A DNA stretch of 64,000 bases from Paenibacillus sp. YN15 (GCF_003285005.1 NZ_QMFA01000003.1:274970-338969), one strand, 5' to 3'; positions 43,248 through 54,133 are shown, counted from the first letter of the stretch. The notes: generated by a model from the letters alone, not told the origin. Numbers and translations: made by a program.

Positions 43248-44345
43248 TTAGCCGCGGGGCTTGGCCAGGTTCATTTCCGCGCACATGAGGAGGAAGCCGC
43301 CTGCGCCGTGCAGGTCGTTTTCGCTGGTGGGGCGGGCGATGTAGTGGGCATAGTCGCCGATGCCGGTGCCGATGCAGATGTTGCCGATGCGGACAAAGTC
43401 CTCATCATCGAATTTCAGGGTGTCAATGACGCCCTGATAGCCTTTCCAGGCATACTCCATGTAGCTTTCATCCAGATAGCCGAAGCGGACAGCCTTGGCA
43501 ATGGCATGAACATACAGGGCGGTGCAGGAGTTTTCCAGCCAGTTGTCCGGACGGTCTGTCTTATCCACCACTTGGTACCACAGGCCGGTAGCCGGGTCCT
43601 GGAACTTGGTTAGGGCGATGAGAAGATCCTTGGTGATTTCCACCAGCCGCGCCTTGTCCTTGTGATCCTCCGGCATGTATTCGAACATTTCCAGAAGGGC
43701 AACCGGGTACCAGCCGATAGCCCGTCCCCAGAACTCAGGCGCCCGGCCTGTTACCGGATCGGCCCAAGGGGTTTGCTTGCTGGCATCCCAGCCGTGGAAA
43801 AGCAGACCGGTTTTTTCATCATAGGTATGCTTATGCATGAGCAGAGCTTGGAAGGCCATCATGTCGAAATATTCCGGCTCGCCGAAGGTTTTGCCGAACA
43901 TGGTGGCAATGGGTCCGGCCATGTAGAGTCCGTCCAGCCACATTTGGTTGGGATAACGGCCTTTGTGCCAGAAGCCGCCTTCTTCGTTGACGTTCCAGCT
44001 TTTCAGGAGGGGCACCAGGGTGAAAAGAGCGGTTTTGTAGCGCTCGTCGCCGGTTTCCTTGTACAGGTTGAACAGCAGCACGCCCGGCTGGATATCGTCC
44101 AGCTCATCGCGGTTGAATTTCTTGATGCTGCCGTCCGGCTGCACCTGAGAATCCACCCAGCGCTTGATGTAGGTGAAATATTTGTCCTCATGGGTTTGCT
44201 GCCAAACCTTCTCCATGCCGGAGAGGAATACGCCTTGGTGGTAGTGGAAGCGGTCCGGCGGCAATTGCTCGGGCTCAAATTTGTGCATCAGGGCTTCGCA
44301 GGCTTTTTCTGCCCAGCCGATGGGGGTAAGTGTTGTTTTTTCTGC
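43248..44345 (-). CDS. GH105 unsaturated rhamnogalacturonyl hydrolase
   Basis: Cytoplasmic (alpha/alpha)6-barrel enzyme that removes the unsaturated uronic acid from pectin lyase products (YteR/YesR type). The family motifs HTYDEKTGLLFHGWD, TPWADPVTGRAPEFWGRAIGWY and GRYPNQMWLDGLYMAGP are all present; the Asp in FHGWD matches the catalytic aspartate region. ATG 44345 with GGAGG about 10 bases upstream gives 365 residues, the normal size; a longer frame to 44387 lacks a binding site. No lyase gene is close by. It is divergent from an AraC regulator. Confidence 0.92.
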   Translation of the reverse strand, partial: AEKTTLTPIGWAEKACEALMHKFEPEQLPPDRFHYHQGVFLSGMEKVWQQTHEDKYFTYIKRWVDSQVQPDGSIKKFNRDELDDIQPGVLLFNLYKETGDERYKTALFTLVPLLKSWNVNEEGGFWHKGRYPNQMWLDGLYMAGPIATMFGKTFGEPEYFDMMAFQALLMHKHTYDEKTGLLFHGWDASKQTPWADPVTGRAPEFWGRAIGWYPVALLEMFEYMPEDHKDKARLVEITKDLLIALTKFQDPATGLWYQVVDKTDRPDNWLENSCTALYVHAIAKAVRFGYLDESYMEYAWKGYQGVIDTLKFDDEDFVRIGNICIGTGIGDYAHYIARPTSENDLHGAGGFLLMCAEMNLAKPRG

Positions 44346-44521
44346 CATGATGGATGGTCCTCCTTGAGATTCATTCTCTTCTTCCATGATAATATCATAT
44401 GAAAATGCACATTATTTGCGGAATGGCGATAATTCTTCTTATATCTTGCGGGAATGCGTGCAAAATTATACCATAAGGAAATAAAGGTTCTGATGAACGC
44501 CAATAGCAGGAGGGGATGGCT

Positions 44522-45358
44522 GTGGAAGACTTGACTTACCAGAATGGGGAGGGGACCTTTTCCCTGACCCACCGGCAGGCGCTGTCCCATCATATGGCTA
44601 CCAGCCATTTTCACCCCACTTATGAAATCTATTATTTGTTATCGGGCAAACGGGAGTTTTTTATCCGGGACAGGACGCTGGTGATCCAGGAGGGGGATGT
44701 GATGATTGTTTCCCCCAATGTGCTGCACCGTACTACCAATGCGGCGGAGCCCCAGCATGAGCGGCTGATCCTGAATATCCACCGGGATCTGATGCTGCCC
44801 AGCCAGGAGGGAGGCAAGGAGGTGCTGGCTCCGCTGTTGGGGGCGGATTACCGGATTGTCCGGTGCAGTCTGCAGGAGCGGCTGTATACCGATGAGCTGG
44901 CCAGGAGGATTATCGGGGAGGTGCAGCGGAAGGAGCCGGGATTTGAGATGTTTGCTCTGACGCTGGCGCAGCAGCTGCTCTTGTTCAGCTGCCGCAGGAT
45001 GGCGGAGAAGGGGGAGGAGCAGCCGGAGTATCCCAGCCCCATGCATGAGCGGATTTCCGCTGTGGTCCGGCACATCAACGAGCATTATATGGAGGAACTG
45101 AGCTTGCAGCTCTTGGCGGAGCGGTTTTTTATCAGCCCGTATTATCTGAGCCGGTTCTTCAAGGAGGTGACGGGCTTCGCTTTTGTGGAGTATGTGAACA
45201 GCGTACGGGTGAAGGAGGCGATGAAGCTGCTGGAGGAAACCGGCATGAAGGCGAGTCTCATCGCCAGGAAGGTCGGCTTCGGCAGCGTGACCCACTTCGG
45301 CCGTGTGTTTCGGCAGGTGACGGGACATCCGCCGCTGTTCTACCGGAAGCAGTTGTGA
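44522..45358 (+). CDS. AraC-family regulator, probably of the GH105 gene
   Basis: A 278-residue protein with an N-terminal cupin (HMATSHFHPTYEIYYLLSG, VIQEGDVMIVSPNVLHRT) and C-terminal helix-turn-helix pair (LQLLAERFFISPYYLSRFFKE and ASLIARKVGFGSVTHFGRVFRQ). GTG 44522 is 8 bases after GGAGG; ATG 44516 is only 2 bases from it. It lies divergent to the GH105 gene, so pectin-fragment control is likely but inferred. Confidence 0.85.
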   Translation: MEDLTYQNGEGTFSLTHRQALSHHMATSHFHPTYEIYYLLSGKREFFIRDRTLVIQEGDVMIVSPNVLHRTTNAAEPQHERLILNIHRDLMLPSQEGGKEVLAPLLGADYRIVRCSLQERLYTDELARRIIGEVQRKEPGFEMFALTLAQQLLLFSCRRMAEKGEEQPEYPSPMHERISAVVRHINEHYMEELSLQLLAERFFISPYYLSRFFKEVTGFAFVEYVNSVRVKEAMKLLEETGMKASLIARKVGFGSVTHFGRVFRQVTGHPPLFYRKQL

Positions 45359-45497
45359 CGGGGAGGGGGCAAGGGGGGGGACGAACAGTCCCCTTCCTCT
45401 ATTTCCAATTCAACAGGCCGGAGCCGGGATAAAGAGCGGATTAGTCTGAAAAGGGATGGTCCATAATGTCAGCGCACACTGAACACTCCCCCATCAG

Positions 45498-46004
45498 CTA
45501 CTCCTCCACTATCTGCTCCTGCACGTCTGTTTCCTTAACCAACTCCACAAATACCGCCCGCACCAACCCGGCCAGCTCCCGGGGGGCAAGCTCCATCTGC
45601 AGCCCCACCTGTCCGGCGCTTACCGCCATCCGCTCAAGCGTCTCCGCGCTTCTATGGATAAAGGTGGGATACAGCTTCTTCATGCCCACCGGCGAGCAGC
45701 CGCCGCGGATATAGCCGGTCAAGGGCTGCAGCTCCTTCATGGGAAGCATTTCTATCTTCTTTTCCCCGGCAGCCCGGGCCGCCTTCTTCAGGTCCAGCTC
45801 ATCGCCTACGGGAATCACATATACAAAAAGGCGGCTCCCGCTGTGGGCCACCAGCGTTTTGAATACCGCTTCAGGAGGGCGGCCTACCTTATGGGCCACC
45901 GCCGTTCCGTGAATTTGCCCGTCCTCATGGTCATATTCCAAGACAGTGTGGGTAATTTTGTGCTTGTCCAGCATGCGCAGAGCATTGGTTTTCGGTGTAG
46001 ACAT
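45498..46004 (-). CDS. ybaK: YbaK/EbsC-type Cys-tRNA deacylase
   Basis: Hydrolyses mischarged Cys-tRNA(Pro) (and related tRNAs). Motifs TPKTNALRMLDKHKI, VFKTLVAH, VIPVGDELDLKKAARA and YIRGGCSPVGMKK, including the conserved lysine of VFKTL and the GGCSP loop, match YbaK. The 168-residue length is standard. AAAGGA precedes ATG 46004. It is monocistronic. Confidence 0.92.
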   Translation of the reverse strand: MSTPKTNALRMLDKHKITHTVLEYDHEDGQIHGTAVAHKVGRPPEAVFKTLVAHSGSRLFVYVIPVGDELDLKKAARAAGEKKIEMLPMKELQPLTGYIRGGCSPVGMKKLYPTFIHRSAETLERMAVSAGQVGLQMELAPRELAGLVRAVFVELVKETDVQEQIVEE

Positions 46005-46206
46005 GTTGGTTCATCCTTTCTTTGGCATCCTCATTATAACTCTTTGCCGCCAAACCGGGGAACGGAAAAAATGGGTCCACTATTCGCCAAAGTTCATTTG
46101 CCAATTTTCTGAATATTCCGTTATAATAGAGGTATGAAGCTTTTTTTCAGAAAATAGAGGAAAACCCGCCTGCAATGGAGAAGGAGTAAGGCATGGAGGG
46201 TGCGAT

Positions 46207-46329
46207 TTGGGGAGTTTGTTCACAGAAAGCACCAATCCGGAAGGGTTTTCTCCGCTGTCTCCGGCATATAATGGAGTAAGGGAGCTTTTCGGCGGCATCA
46301 CGCCGGAGACTCGAAAAAAAGCCGCGTAA
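46207..46329 (+). CDS. Possible 40-residue small protein
   Basis: TTG 46207 follows GGAGGG by about 7 bases; the frame reads LGSLFTESTNPEGFSPLSP, then a stretch ending in GGITPETRKKAA. It is not recognised. It lies in the 585-base gap 46005-46589, where I see no other supported gene. Confidence 0.3.
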   Translation: MGSLFTESTNPEGFSPLSPAYNGVRELFGGITPETRKKAA

Positions 46330-46589
46330 GACCCCGCCTGGGGAACACTGTTATTTATAAAAGAAAGGAGCTGACATAGGGGAACCCGGGATCAGGCTTC
46401 ACAATCTCACTGCTTTTTCCTCTTCCAAATTCTCTTTCACGAAAAACCTCACCCTTTTCATCCGTTTTCAAAAAACCTCATACCTATCACAAGCCAATGA
46501 CCTCTTAAACATGCACCTGTGTTTGAAAATGAATCATTTTGGAGTTGGCGCTGAAAGCTTAAAGGGAAAATAATAGAGAGGGAGCTCTT

Positions 46590-47192
46590 ATGACGATAAC
46601 CTTTGAAAAAGCCCATGCAGCGGATCATATGCAATTGACGGATCTTACTTTTCGCTCGAAACGGTACTGCAATTATCCTGACCGGTATTACGAAATCTGG
46701 CGGGACGAACTGACCATAACGGAAGACTATATCAGCAAGAATTTGGTGTACACCGCTCGGACCGGCGGCATGATACTTGGTTATTATGCGATTGTGAAGG
46801 CCGACGAGGATTACTGGGCGGGAAGAGTGTTTATCCATAAAGGCTATTGGCTGGAGCACAACTATATCCGGCCGGAATATATCGGGCAAGGCATCGGCAC
46901 CAAGCTGATGGAGCATGCCCTGGAGCAATGCCGCAAGCTGGGCATTCCGCGGCTGTATTTCTTCGCCGATCCCCATGCGGAGTCCTTCTACCGCAAGTTC
47001 GGCGCCCGTTTTATCGCCAAGGCGGATTCCAGCATCGAAGGCAGATTGCTGCCTCTGTATGAGCTGACTGTAGACCAGTGGAGCGACTACAGGCTGGCGG
47101 AAGTGCCTGGAACCTATCATGATGAAAACCTGCTCACCTATCCGGAAATTCATGCTGGAGCCATGGACAGTCACGGGTCCGGACGGCATTAA
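46590..47192 (+). CDS. GNAT-family N-acetyltransferase
   Basis: A 200-residue protein with the GNAT acetyl-CoA motif IRPEYIGQGIGTKLMEHALEQC (residues ~88-110; Q/R-x-x-G-x-G/A form is GQGIGT) and the C-terminal FADPHAESFYRKFGARFIA strand-helix. The acceptor is unknown. The ~35 C-terminal residues (TYHDENLLTYPEIHAG) are an extra tail. GAGAGGGAG precedes the ATG, and a terminator follows. Confidence 0.85.
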   Translation: MTITFEKAHAADHMQLTDLTFRSKRYCNYPDRYYEIWRDELTITEDYISKNLVYTARTGGMILGYYAIVKADEDYWAGRVFIHKGYWLEHNYIRPEYIGQGIGTKLMEHALEQCRKLGIPRLYFFADPHAESFYRKFGARFIAKADSSIEGRLLPLYELTVDQWSDYRLAEVPGTYHDENLLTYPEIHAGAMDSHGSGRH

Positions 47193-47215
47193 ACTTTAGA
47201 CTGCAGCAATAAGAG

Positions 47216-47247
47216 GCATCGGCGCCTTGTGGCAGCCGGTGCTTTTT
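47216..47247 (+). terminator. Intrinsic terminator of the GNAT gene
   Basis: GCATCGGC pairs with GCCGGTGC (one G-T pair) followed by TTTTT. Confidence 0.85.
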
Positions 47248-47286
47248 ACTTTACATAAAAGACAATCCCCCAAAGGAGTGGAGAGC

Positions 47287-48249
47287 ATGACCAAGCCCAA
47301 CATCATTGTCTACAAAAAAGTGGACCCCGCTGTACTGGATTATTTATCCGAAACCTGTACCGTTACCTATTTTGAAAAGCTGACGGATGTGGTCTATCCC
47401 AGCTTCCTGGACGCCTTGAAGGAGGCGGAGGGGCTTCTGGGCGGCGGGCTGAAGGTGGACCGGGCGCTTCTGGACCGGGCGCCGCGGCTTCGGATTGTCT
47501 GCAATACATCGGTAGGCTACGATAATCTGGATTTGGATGAGCTGAAAAAGCGGGGGATTGCGGCAACCAATACGCCCGAGGTGCTGAATGAAACAGTGGC
47601 GGACACTATCATCGCCTTGATGCTGGCTGCGGCGCGGAGAATTCCCGAGCTGGATGCTGCTGTCCGCAAGGGCCAATGGGGAACGGAGCCGGCTGACAGC
47701 TGGTATGGCGTGGACGTGCACCACAAAACCCTGGGAATCATCGGCATGGGCGGCATCGGGGCGGCCATTGCGCAGCGGGCCAAGTTCGGCTTCGGCATGA
47801 ACATTCTGTACCACAACCGCAGCCGCAAGCCTGAGGTGGAGGAGCGTTTTGGCGCGCGTTACTGCGGGCTGGAGGAGCTGCTGCAGGAGGCGGACTTCGT
47901 GTGCCTCATGACTCCCCTGACCCCGTCTACGGCCGGATTGATGGGCAAGCGGGAGTTCAGCCTGATGAAGCGGTCAGCCATCTTCATTAACGGCTCCCGG
48001 GGAGCGACGGTAGACGAAGAGGCGCTGGTGGAGGCCCTCCGGGAGAAGGTGATCCATGCCGCGGGGCTGGATGTGTTCGTAGAAGAGCCGCTGTCCGGCG
48101 ATCATCCGCTGACCAAGCTGGACAATGTGGTGCTGGCCCCGCATATCGGCTCGGCCACCGGGGAAACACGATTCAAAATGGCCATGCTGGCCGCGGAGAA
48201 CCTGACGGCTTTCGTGCAGGGGAAAACACCGCCTACCCTGATCCGGTAG
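47287..48249 (+). CDS. D-isomer 2-hydroxyacid dehydrogenase (glyoxylate/hydroxypyruvate reductase-like)
   Basis: NAD(P)H-dependent reductase of 2-oxo acids. The Rossmann motif LGIIGMGGIGAAIAQRAK is near residue 150; the catalytic set Arg (INGSRGATVDE), Glu (FVEEPLS) and His (LAPHIGSAT) is in place. The N-R-x-R-K segment after the second strand (YHNRSRKPE) suggests NADPH preference, as in glyoxylate/hydroxypyruvate reductases. ATG 47287 has AAAGGAG upstream; 320 residues is typical. Confidence 0.9.
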   Translation: MTKPNIIVYKKVDPAVLDYLSETCTVTYFEKLTDVVYPSFLDALKEAEGLLGGGLKVDRALLDRAPRLRIVCNTSVGYDNLDLDELKKRGIAATNTPEVLNETVADTIIALMLAAARRIPELDAAVRKGQWGTEPADSWYGVDVHHKTLGIIGMGGIGAAIAQRAKFGFGMNILYHNRSRKPEVEERFGARYCGLEELLQEADFVCLMTPLTPSTAGLMGKREFSLMKRSAIFINGSRGATVDEEALVEALREKVIHAAGLDVFVEEPLSGDHPLTKLDNVVLAPHIGSATGETRFKMAMLAAENLTAFVQGKTPPTLIR

Positions 48250-48374
48250 GTAGTTTGAAGGGCCGGTTCCGGTTCACAATCGGGTCAAATCCAAAGCTTT
48301 TAAGAACATTGCCAGGAATGATTGATAAAAGTGCGCATTCTGTTCTATGATGAGAGAAATTCTGCGAGGGGGAT

Positions 48375-48587
48375 ATGGGGCTTATGTTTAAAAAAGGAGA
48401 TGTCCTGACGGCGTCCGTCGATTTTGACAATGCTTTATATTTTGCGGTCGCGGTGGAAATATGGAAGGACGGCAAGTTCGTTGACTGCGGCGGCTCCATC
48501 ACCAAGCTGACAGAGGACGAGGTATACTTCGGCTACGACGACGGGGAGCATTATCCCCGGCATACTTATGAATTCCGTGTACGGTAA
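48375..48587 (+). CDS. Small conserved-looking hypothetical protein
   Basis: A 70-residue all-beta-like protein (FKKGDVLTASVDFDNALYFAVAVEIWKDG, ending YEFRVR), not recognised. GAGGGGG lies just upstream; the start may be ATG 48375 or ATG 48384. A strong terminator downstream supports a real gene. Confidence 0.6.
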   Translation: MGLMFKKGDVLTASVDFDNALYFAVAVEIWKDGKFVDCGGSITKLTEDEVYFGYDDGEHYPRHTYEFRVR

Positions 48588-48618
48588 GGCCTTGACGGCG
48601 GGTTACATGGAGAGGAAG

Positions 48619-48655
48619 AATATCCCCTTGGGTGATGCCCAGGGGGATATTTTTT
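48619..48655 (+). terminator. Intrinsic terminator
   Basis: Stem AATATCCCCTTGGG / CCCAGGGGGATATT with six T following. Confidence 0.9.
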
Positions 48656-48753
48656 GTGCAAGGAGATCCGCTGATTTTCTGTAGAACATCAGGAAGAATT
48701 GAATATGATATTTTAATTCTATGAAAACAACATCTTATGGAAAAGGGAGATGA

Positions 48754-50223
<1,470 letters not shown>

Positions 50224-50366
50224 TACTATATATAAGTTCTATCCACTCAGCGCCAGCATCATCCGATACAATTCAATCATACTGGCGAAAAGCAGTCCAT
50301 TTTAGAGACTGCTTTTTTCCATGTCACGATTTCATCCCGCTGTGTTAGCAATAAGCCGCTTACGTC

Positions 50367-50732
50367 TTAAACGTCGAATTCCTGGTCACGGGTTGGAAAG
50401 CTTCTAAAGTAAATATGATTGCCGTCAGGGTCAACAAAGTGCATGTTGCGGGCTCCCCACGGACGTGTGGTAGGCGGCTCAATAATCTCCACTTGATTAT
50501 TTTTTAAACGTTCGTATTCGGCATCAACATTGTCCACTGTAAATGCCAATGCAATATTGGAGTTATGTTTGGCTCTATGGATTCCATCATTATAAATCGT
50601 TAGTGCAGTTCCCTCAGTAATGATAAACTGATGTACAGGGTCGTTACTGCCATTGTCGATCTGCAGAATCGTTTTATAAAAATTTGCGAGAGCAATCACA
50701 TCATTCGTCAGCAAGCTTACTTCGCCAATCAT
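50367..50732 (-). CDS. VOC (glyoxalase/bleomycin-resistance) family protein
   Basis: A 121-residue metal-dependent fold protein: LTNDVIALANFYKTIL, FIITEGTALTIYNDG, IALAFTVDNVDAEYERLKN and ARNMHFVDPDGNHIYF are classic VOC strands. ATG 50732 with AAGGAG upstream is favoured over an ATG 23 codons earlier. Substrate unknown. Confidence 0.85.
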   Translation of the reverse strand: MIGEVSLLTNDVIALANFYKTILQIDNGSNDPVHQFIITEGTALTIYNDGIHRAKHNSNIALAFTVDNVDAEYERLKNNQVEIIEPPTTRPWGARNMHFVDPDGNHIYFRSFPTRDQEFDV

Positions 50733-50803
50733 TCTTTCGCTCTCCTTATAAATAACCGTTTTTTCCAGTATATCATCATTAAGGTAAGAATGGAGTTGCA
50801 CTT

Positions 50804-51409
50804 ATGAAAAGATTAGTCATCATTACAGTCGGTAAAACACATAGCGGGAAAACAACATTTGTGCTGCCGCCAACAAGCGGCGAAGCGGACTATTTGTTTG
50901 CAATTAAAGACAGCAATGAAATTCAGTCCATCATTCAAAAGATTACATATATCGCTCAAAGCTTGTGAGTGGTTACTGCTGCTTGGAGCTCTATATTCAA
51001 ATTGACTGACCTGGAGACACTTGGGGATAAAGCGAAGTCTTATTGCTTGAAGGAGGCAGATTCGTTAAGTAGTCTAATCACAATGATTAAGAATGCGGAA
51101 ATGAATATTTCGATCCCATGCCTTCTATATAACTACAGTGGCATTGCTGATGATTTGCTGGAACTCGTTAGCTGCGGCAAGGTAAAGATTGAATCAAAGG
51201 TTATTGATTTTCTGACTCGTGAGACCGAAGCTTTCCAGAAATCAGACTATCATGGAAGTAATACAATCTTCTTTGTCTCCAAACGGGAATTGCCGAAAAT
51301 CAAAACGATCATTGCATCCGCTACCCTCAATCAGACTGTCTACGAAAAATTTATTGGTGAAGACCTGTCCATATGGAATCACCAAAGAAATCTCCGGAGG
51401 GGGAAATAG
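50804..51409 (+). pseudogene. P-loop protein gene split by an in-frame TGA
   Basis: ATG 50804 begins MKRLVIITVGKTHSGKTTF with a Walker A (GKTHSGKT), and the frame stops at TGA 50966-50968 after 54 residues. The same frame is open again immediately, from GTG 50969 to 51409 (146 residues: WSSIFKLTDLETLGDKAKSY and onwards). A single TGA therefore divides what looks like one ~200-residue nucleotide-binding protein. No ribosome binding site lies before GTG 50969. It may be a nonsense-disrupted gene; alternatively the first half alone is a short peptide. The original family is not recognised. A clear terminator follows, so the locus was once expressed. Confidence 0.6.
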
Positions 51410-51410
51410 C

Positions 51411-51445
51411 AAGGGAGCTCCGCATTGGGAAGCTCCCTTATTTTT
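51411..51445 (+). terminator. Intrinsic terminator
   Basis: AAGGGAGCT pairs with AGCTCCCTT, followed by ATTTTT. Confidence 0.88.
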
Positions 51446-51476
51446 CATTTCTTCAATGCAACTACTCTTGGTTTAC

Positions 51477-52319
51477 TCATTGAAGCGGCATAAGCTTCCT
51501 GATTTCCTGCTCTACAAGCTTGGATGCCTTTGAGATAACAGAGATGTCTACTCCAAGAGCAAGCAACTCACGGGCCATTTCTTCTGCCTTCTGACGTTGG
51601 CCTTCCAGCCTTGCACCCTCAATTCGCGACTTCTCATCACTTAGAGCCTTCATCCGGGCCTCGTACTCCATCCGGGCCGCGGCATCCTGACTCAAGAACT
51701 CCAGCGTATCCATGGCTTTCTTCAGCATCGGCTCATTCATCGCCAGCACCTCCCAATTGGATTTGTCCACGCCTTTCAAAAACAGCAGCCAATTGACCAG
51801 TCCGCCTTCCTCCAGCGGCACAGAATGCTCGTCTAGCTTCGACAATTCAATGACATGAATCTCGATATCATCGGTGAGCGGAATCCCGGTATGATCCTCC
51901 CGCAGATGAAAGATGCTATGATACCGCTCATTGTTCAGGAGAGTGAAATCCAAGATATTAATGGTGATGCACTTCTTTAGTGTATTGTAATTGTGTCCCT
52001 TTGGAATCTGATGATAGTACATTTCGCTCCAATAAAACAGTGTCCGCTTTTCCATATGGTACGGGTTAAACAATTGGAGTTCAATATTAATAAGCTGCCC
52101 GTTCGCCGTCTTGGCCTTAATATCCATGATGGACAATTTGTCGCCAGGACTGTCTGGCTCCGAATACGGATTCAGCAGCACGATCTCCGTCAGCGGCGGC
52201 TCCCCGGCTTCCCGAAAGGTGCTGTTCAAGAACGCCAGCAATACGTCTTTGTTATGTTCGCTTCCGAAGATTCGCTTGAAAATTACGTCTACTCTTGGAT
52301 CGAGCAATTCAAATTCCAT
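51477..52319 (-). CDS. Rpn-family PD-(D/E)XK nuclease (formerly transposase_31-like)
   Basis: A 280-residue protein with the Rpn signature DPRVDVIFKRIFGSEHNKDVLLAFLN, then DIKAKTANGQLINIELQL, where D, E and Q form the PD-(D/E)XK active site. The C-terminus is a helical region rich in R, E and A (KALSDEKSRIEGARLEGQRQ). Rpn proteins cut DNA and promote RecA-independent recombination in E. coli; others act in phage defence. ATG 52319 has GGAG about 9 bases upstream. It sits in the mobile-element-like zone near the broken integrase. Confidence 0.85.
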   Translation of the reverse strand: MEFELLDPRVDVIFKRIFGSEHNKDVLLAFLNSTFREAGEPPLTEIVLLNPYSEPDSPGDKLSIMDIKAKTANGQLINIELQLFNPYHMEKRTLFYWSEMYYHQIPKGHNYNTLKKCITINILDFTLLNNERYHSIFHLREDHTGIPLTDDIEIHVIELSKLDEHSVPLEEGGLVNWLLFLKGVDKSNWEVLAMNEPMLKKAMDTLEFLSQDAAARMEYEARMKALSDEKSRIEGARLEGQRQKAEEMARELLALGVDISVISKASKLVEQEIRKLMPLQ

Positions 52320-52515
52320 GGTTATCAACTCCATTCAAGTTCATTATATCATGCAGCGTATTGTTTATATACTTTATATACGCCGTATTCATGTTTAAGT
52401 GATTAGGGATGATAGGAGGATAGAGTCTCGCGAAGGGAAGCAGGGAGGACCGCGGCACATTTGCAGGTAGGCTATTTGTGCCGCGGCAATAATTTGTAGT
52501 AGGAATGAACCTGAC

Positions 52516-53366
52516 TTACTTAAGCTTTTTAATTCTGGATACTTCAGGAAGCAACTTGCTTAAAGGAGAAGCAGCGGCATGTTGTTCTCTTAGGTCATTA
52601 TTGGTTAATGCGACATACCGCTTCGTCATTGTTAAATCACTGTGACCCAGAGTCCTTTGCAGTACCAGTGCATTGACTCCATTGCGGATATACTCTAACG
52701 CAAATGAATGCCTCAAATCGTAGGGGCGTATGTGGAATCCCAGCATCTCGCTGTACTTTTCAAGACGGTCACCCCACGTATGCCTGTTCAGTTTTTTTCC
52801 CTCACAGGAGCAGAAGATGGGTACCGCCTCATTCCATTCTAAAGGACGGACTTGGATTAGTGAGCGTATTACTTTTACAGTTTGTGACGAAATGGGCAAG
52901 GTTCTGGACACTCTTGTTTTGGCGTTAGCGGCAGTAATGTAGATTTCATGAGCGGTTGGATTGAAATCAACGATGGACAAGAATAAAGCCTCCTTGGGAC
53001 GCAAACCGGTATCCATGGTCAGCATGATAAGGCCGAGGTCACGCAAGCCAGCGAAGGTTGTTTTATCCGGCAGCTCAAGCAAATGCTTAAGAACATCCGC
53101 AGGGATATTGACGATTCGACCTTCATCTTTTTTCTTCTTGATGGATAACAGCGGGTTTTCACTAATGTAGTCCTGTTCCAAACACCAGTTGAAAAACGTC
53201 CGAAGATAGACCAATCGGTTATTAAAGGTGCAGGGCTTGATATCTTCCTGCCCCAAGTGTTGAAACAGGTTTTGTTTTAAATCGCTTTCTTAAAAAACAG
53301 GAACTGCCCTAACGCATCCTGCCAGCTTACCGCGGTCATTTGCTTAATCTTTTTTACCCGTACCAC
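52516..53366 (-). pseudogene. Tyrosine recombinase/integrase broken in its N-terminal domain
   Basis: The C-terminal catalytic part (from TTG 53256 downwards) is intact: Arg in GLRPKEAL, His-x-x-Arg in DLRHSFAL, His in LGHSDLTM and Tyr in TKRYVAL. Upstream, GTG 53366 with GAGGAGGAG begins VVRVKKIKQMTAVSWQDALG but stops at TAA 53279-53277 after about 29 residues. The next frame then reads SDLKQNLFQHLGQED, which joins the core. A stretch of perhaps 20 residues of the SAM-like core-binding domain is missing and the frame is shifted, so the protein is probably inactive. It lies 170 bases from the 3' end of tRNA-Leu, the usual site for such elements. Confidence 0.78.
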
Positions 53367-53539
53367 GAAAAAACTCCTCCTCAGACTTGTGTTTGACAAG
53401 TACTGAAAAGGAGTCGTTCCAAGGGAGTTCTGTGCAGTGAAATCGCTCGTAAAAGCAGCTTACAGGTACACAGAACCATAGGCTGTTCAGGTAGGCTTCA
53501 ACTTTGGTCAAAGCCTCCAGAACCCAAGAAAATCAAGTA

Positions 53540-53625
53540 TGCCGAGAGCGGGACTTGAACCCGCACGGTGGTCACCCACCCCAGGATTTTAAGTCCTGTG
53601 CGTCTGCCGATTCCGCCATCCCGGC
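53540..53625 (-). tRNA. tRNA-Leu (anticodon TAA)
   Basis: On the minus strand the 86-nt gene begins GCCGGGATGGCGGAATCGG, has the anticodon loop CTTAAAA, a long variable arm (GGGGTGGGTGACCACC) and the T arm GCGGGTTCAAGTCCCGC, and ends TCTCGGCA. Acceptor pairing GCCGGGA/TCTCGGC is complete with one G-T pair. CCA is not encoded directly. Its 3' end faces the integrase remnant. Confidence 0.97.
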
Positions 53626-53764
53626 TTGGCTGTTGCGGAGTTTCACCGCTTCTCACTACGCTTTATTCGTATCACCGCACAGGATACGGTCTGACAACGC
53701 AAAGCCAGCGGTTATAAGGGCTGCGCAATTGTTTCAATCCTGTTCGTAAGCGTCAACGGTTGAT

Positions 53765-53794
53765 ATCGTATCATAAACTGGCGCGATATGTCAA
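53765..53794 (-). promoter_or_regulatory. Promoter of tRNA-Leu
   Basis: On the minus strand TTGACA (53794-53789) and TACGAT (53770-53765) are 18 bases apart, upstream of the tRNA. Confidence 0.7.
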
Positions 53795-54124
53795 CGATTT
53801 GTTAAGCGTTCGCATCTCCACGTTGCTTTGCCATACAAATCCCGTCAAATTAGCCGCGTTAACTATCCGCAAGGGATTCGTAGCCACACGTTTACCTATC
53901 ACATTATTTACCACAAATCCTACGTAATCTCTACGTGGGATTTTTTGCATCCCTGTTTCGAGGAGATTGGCGGGGATTGGGCGGAGTGTATCCGCAAATA
54001 TGATTATACCGAGATTGGTCGGGGAAGCAGAGGCGAACACCTCTCTTGACCAGTCCGATGCAGCAGCAGTAAGAGCGAGCAGTAGTCCTCCAAGAATCCC
54101 AAATTTCATTTGCCATTTCAGCAA
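53771..54124 (-). CDS. Doubtful small exported protein
   Basis: Frame of 117 codons starting with a signal-peptide-like MKFGILGGLLLALTAAASD (from the second Met), then a soluble segment (GIIIFADTLRPIPANLLETG). It lacks a clear ribosome binding site, and its 3' end runs into the tRNA promoter. Not recognised; it may be chance. Confidence 0.3.
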   Translation of the reverse strand: MLKWQMKFGILGGLLLALTAAASDWSREVFASASPTNLGIIIFADTLRPIPANLLETGMQKIPRRDYVGFVVNNVIGKRVATNPLRIVNAANLTGFVWQSNVEMRTLNKSLTYRASL

Positions 54125-54133
54125 AAATTGCTA

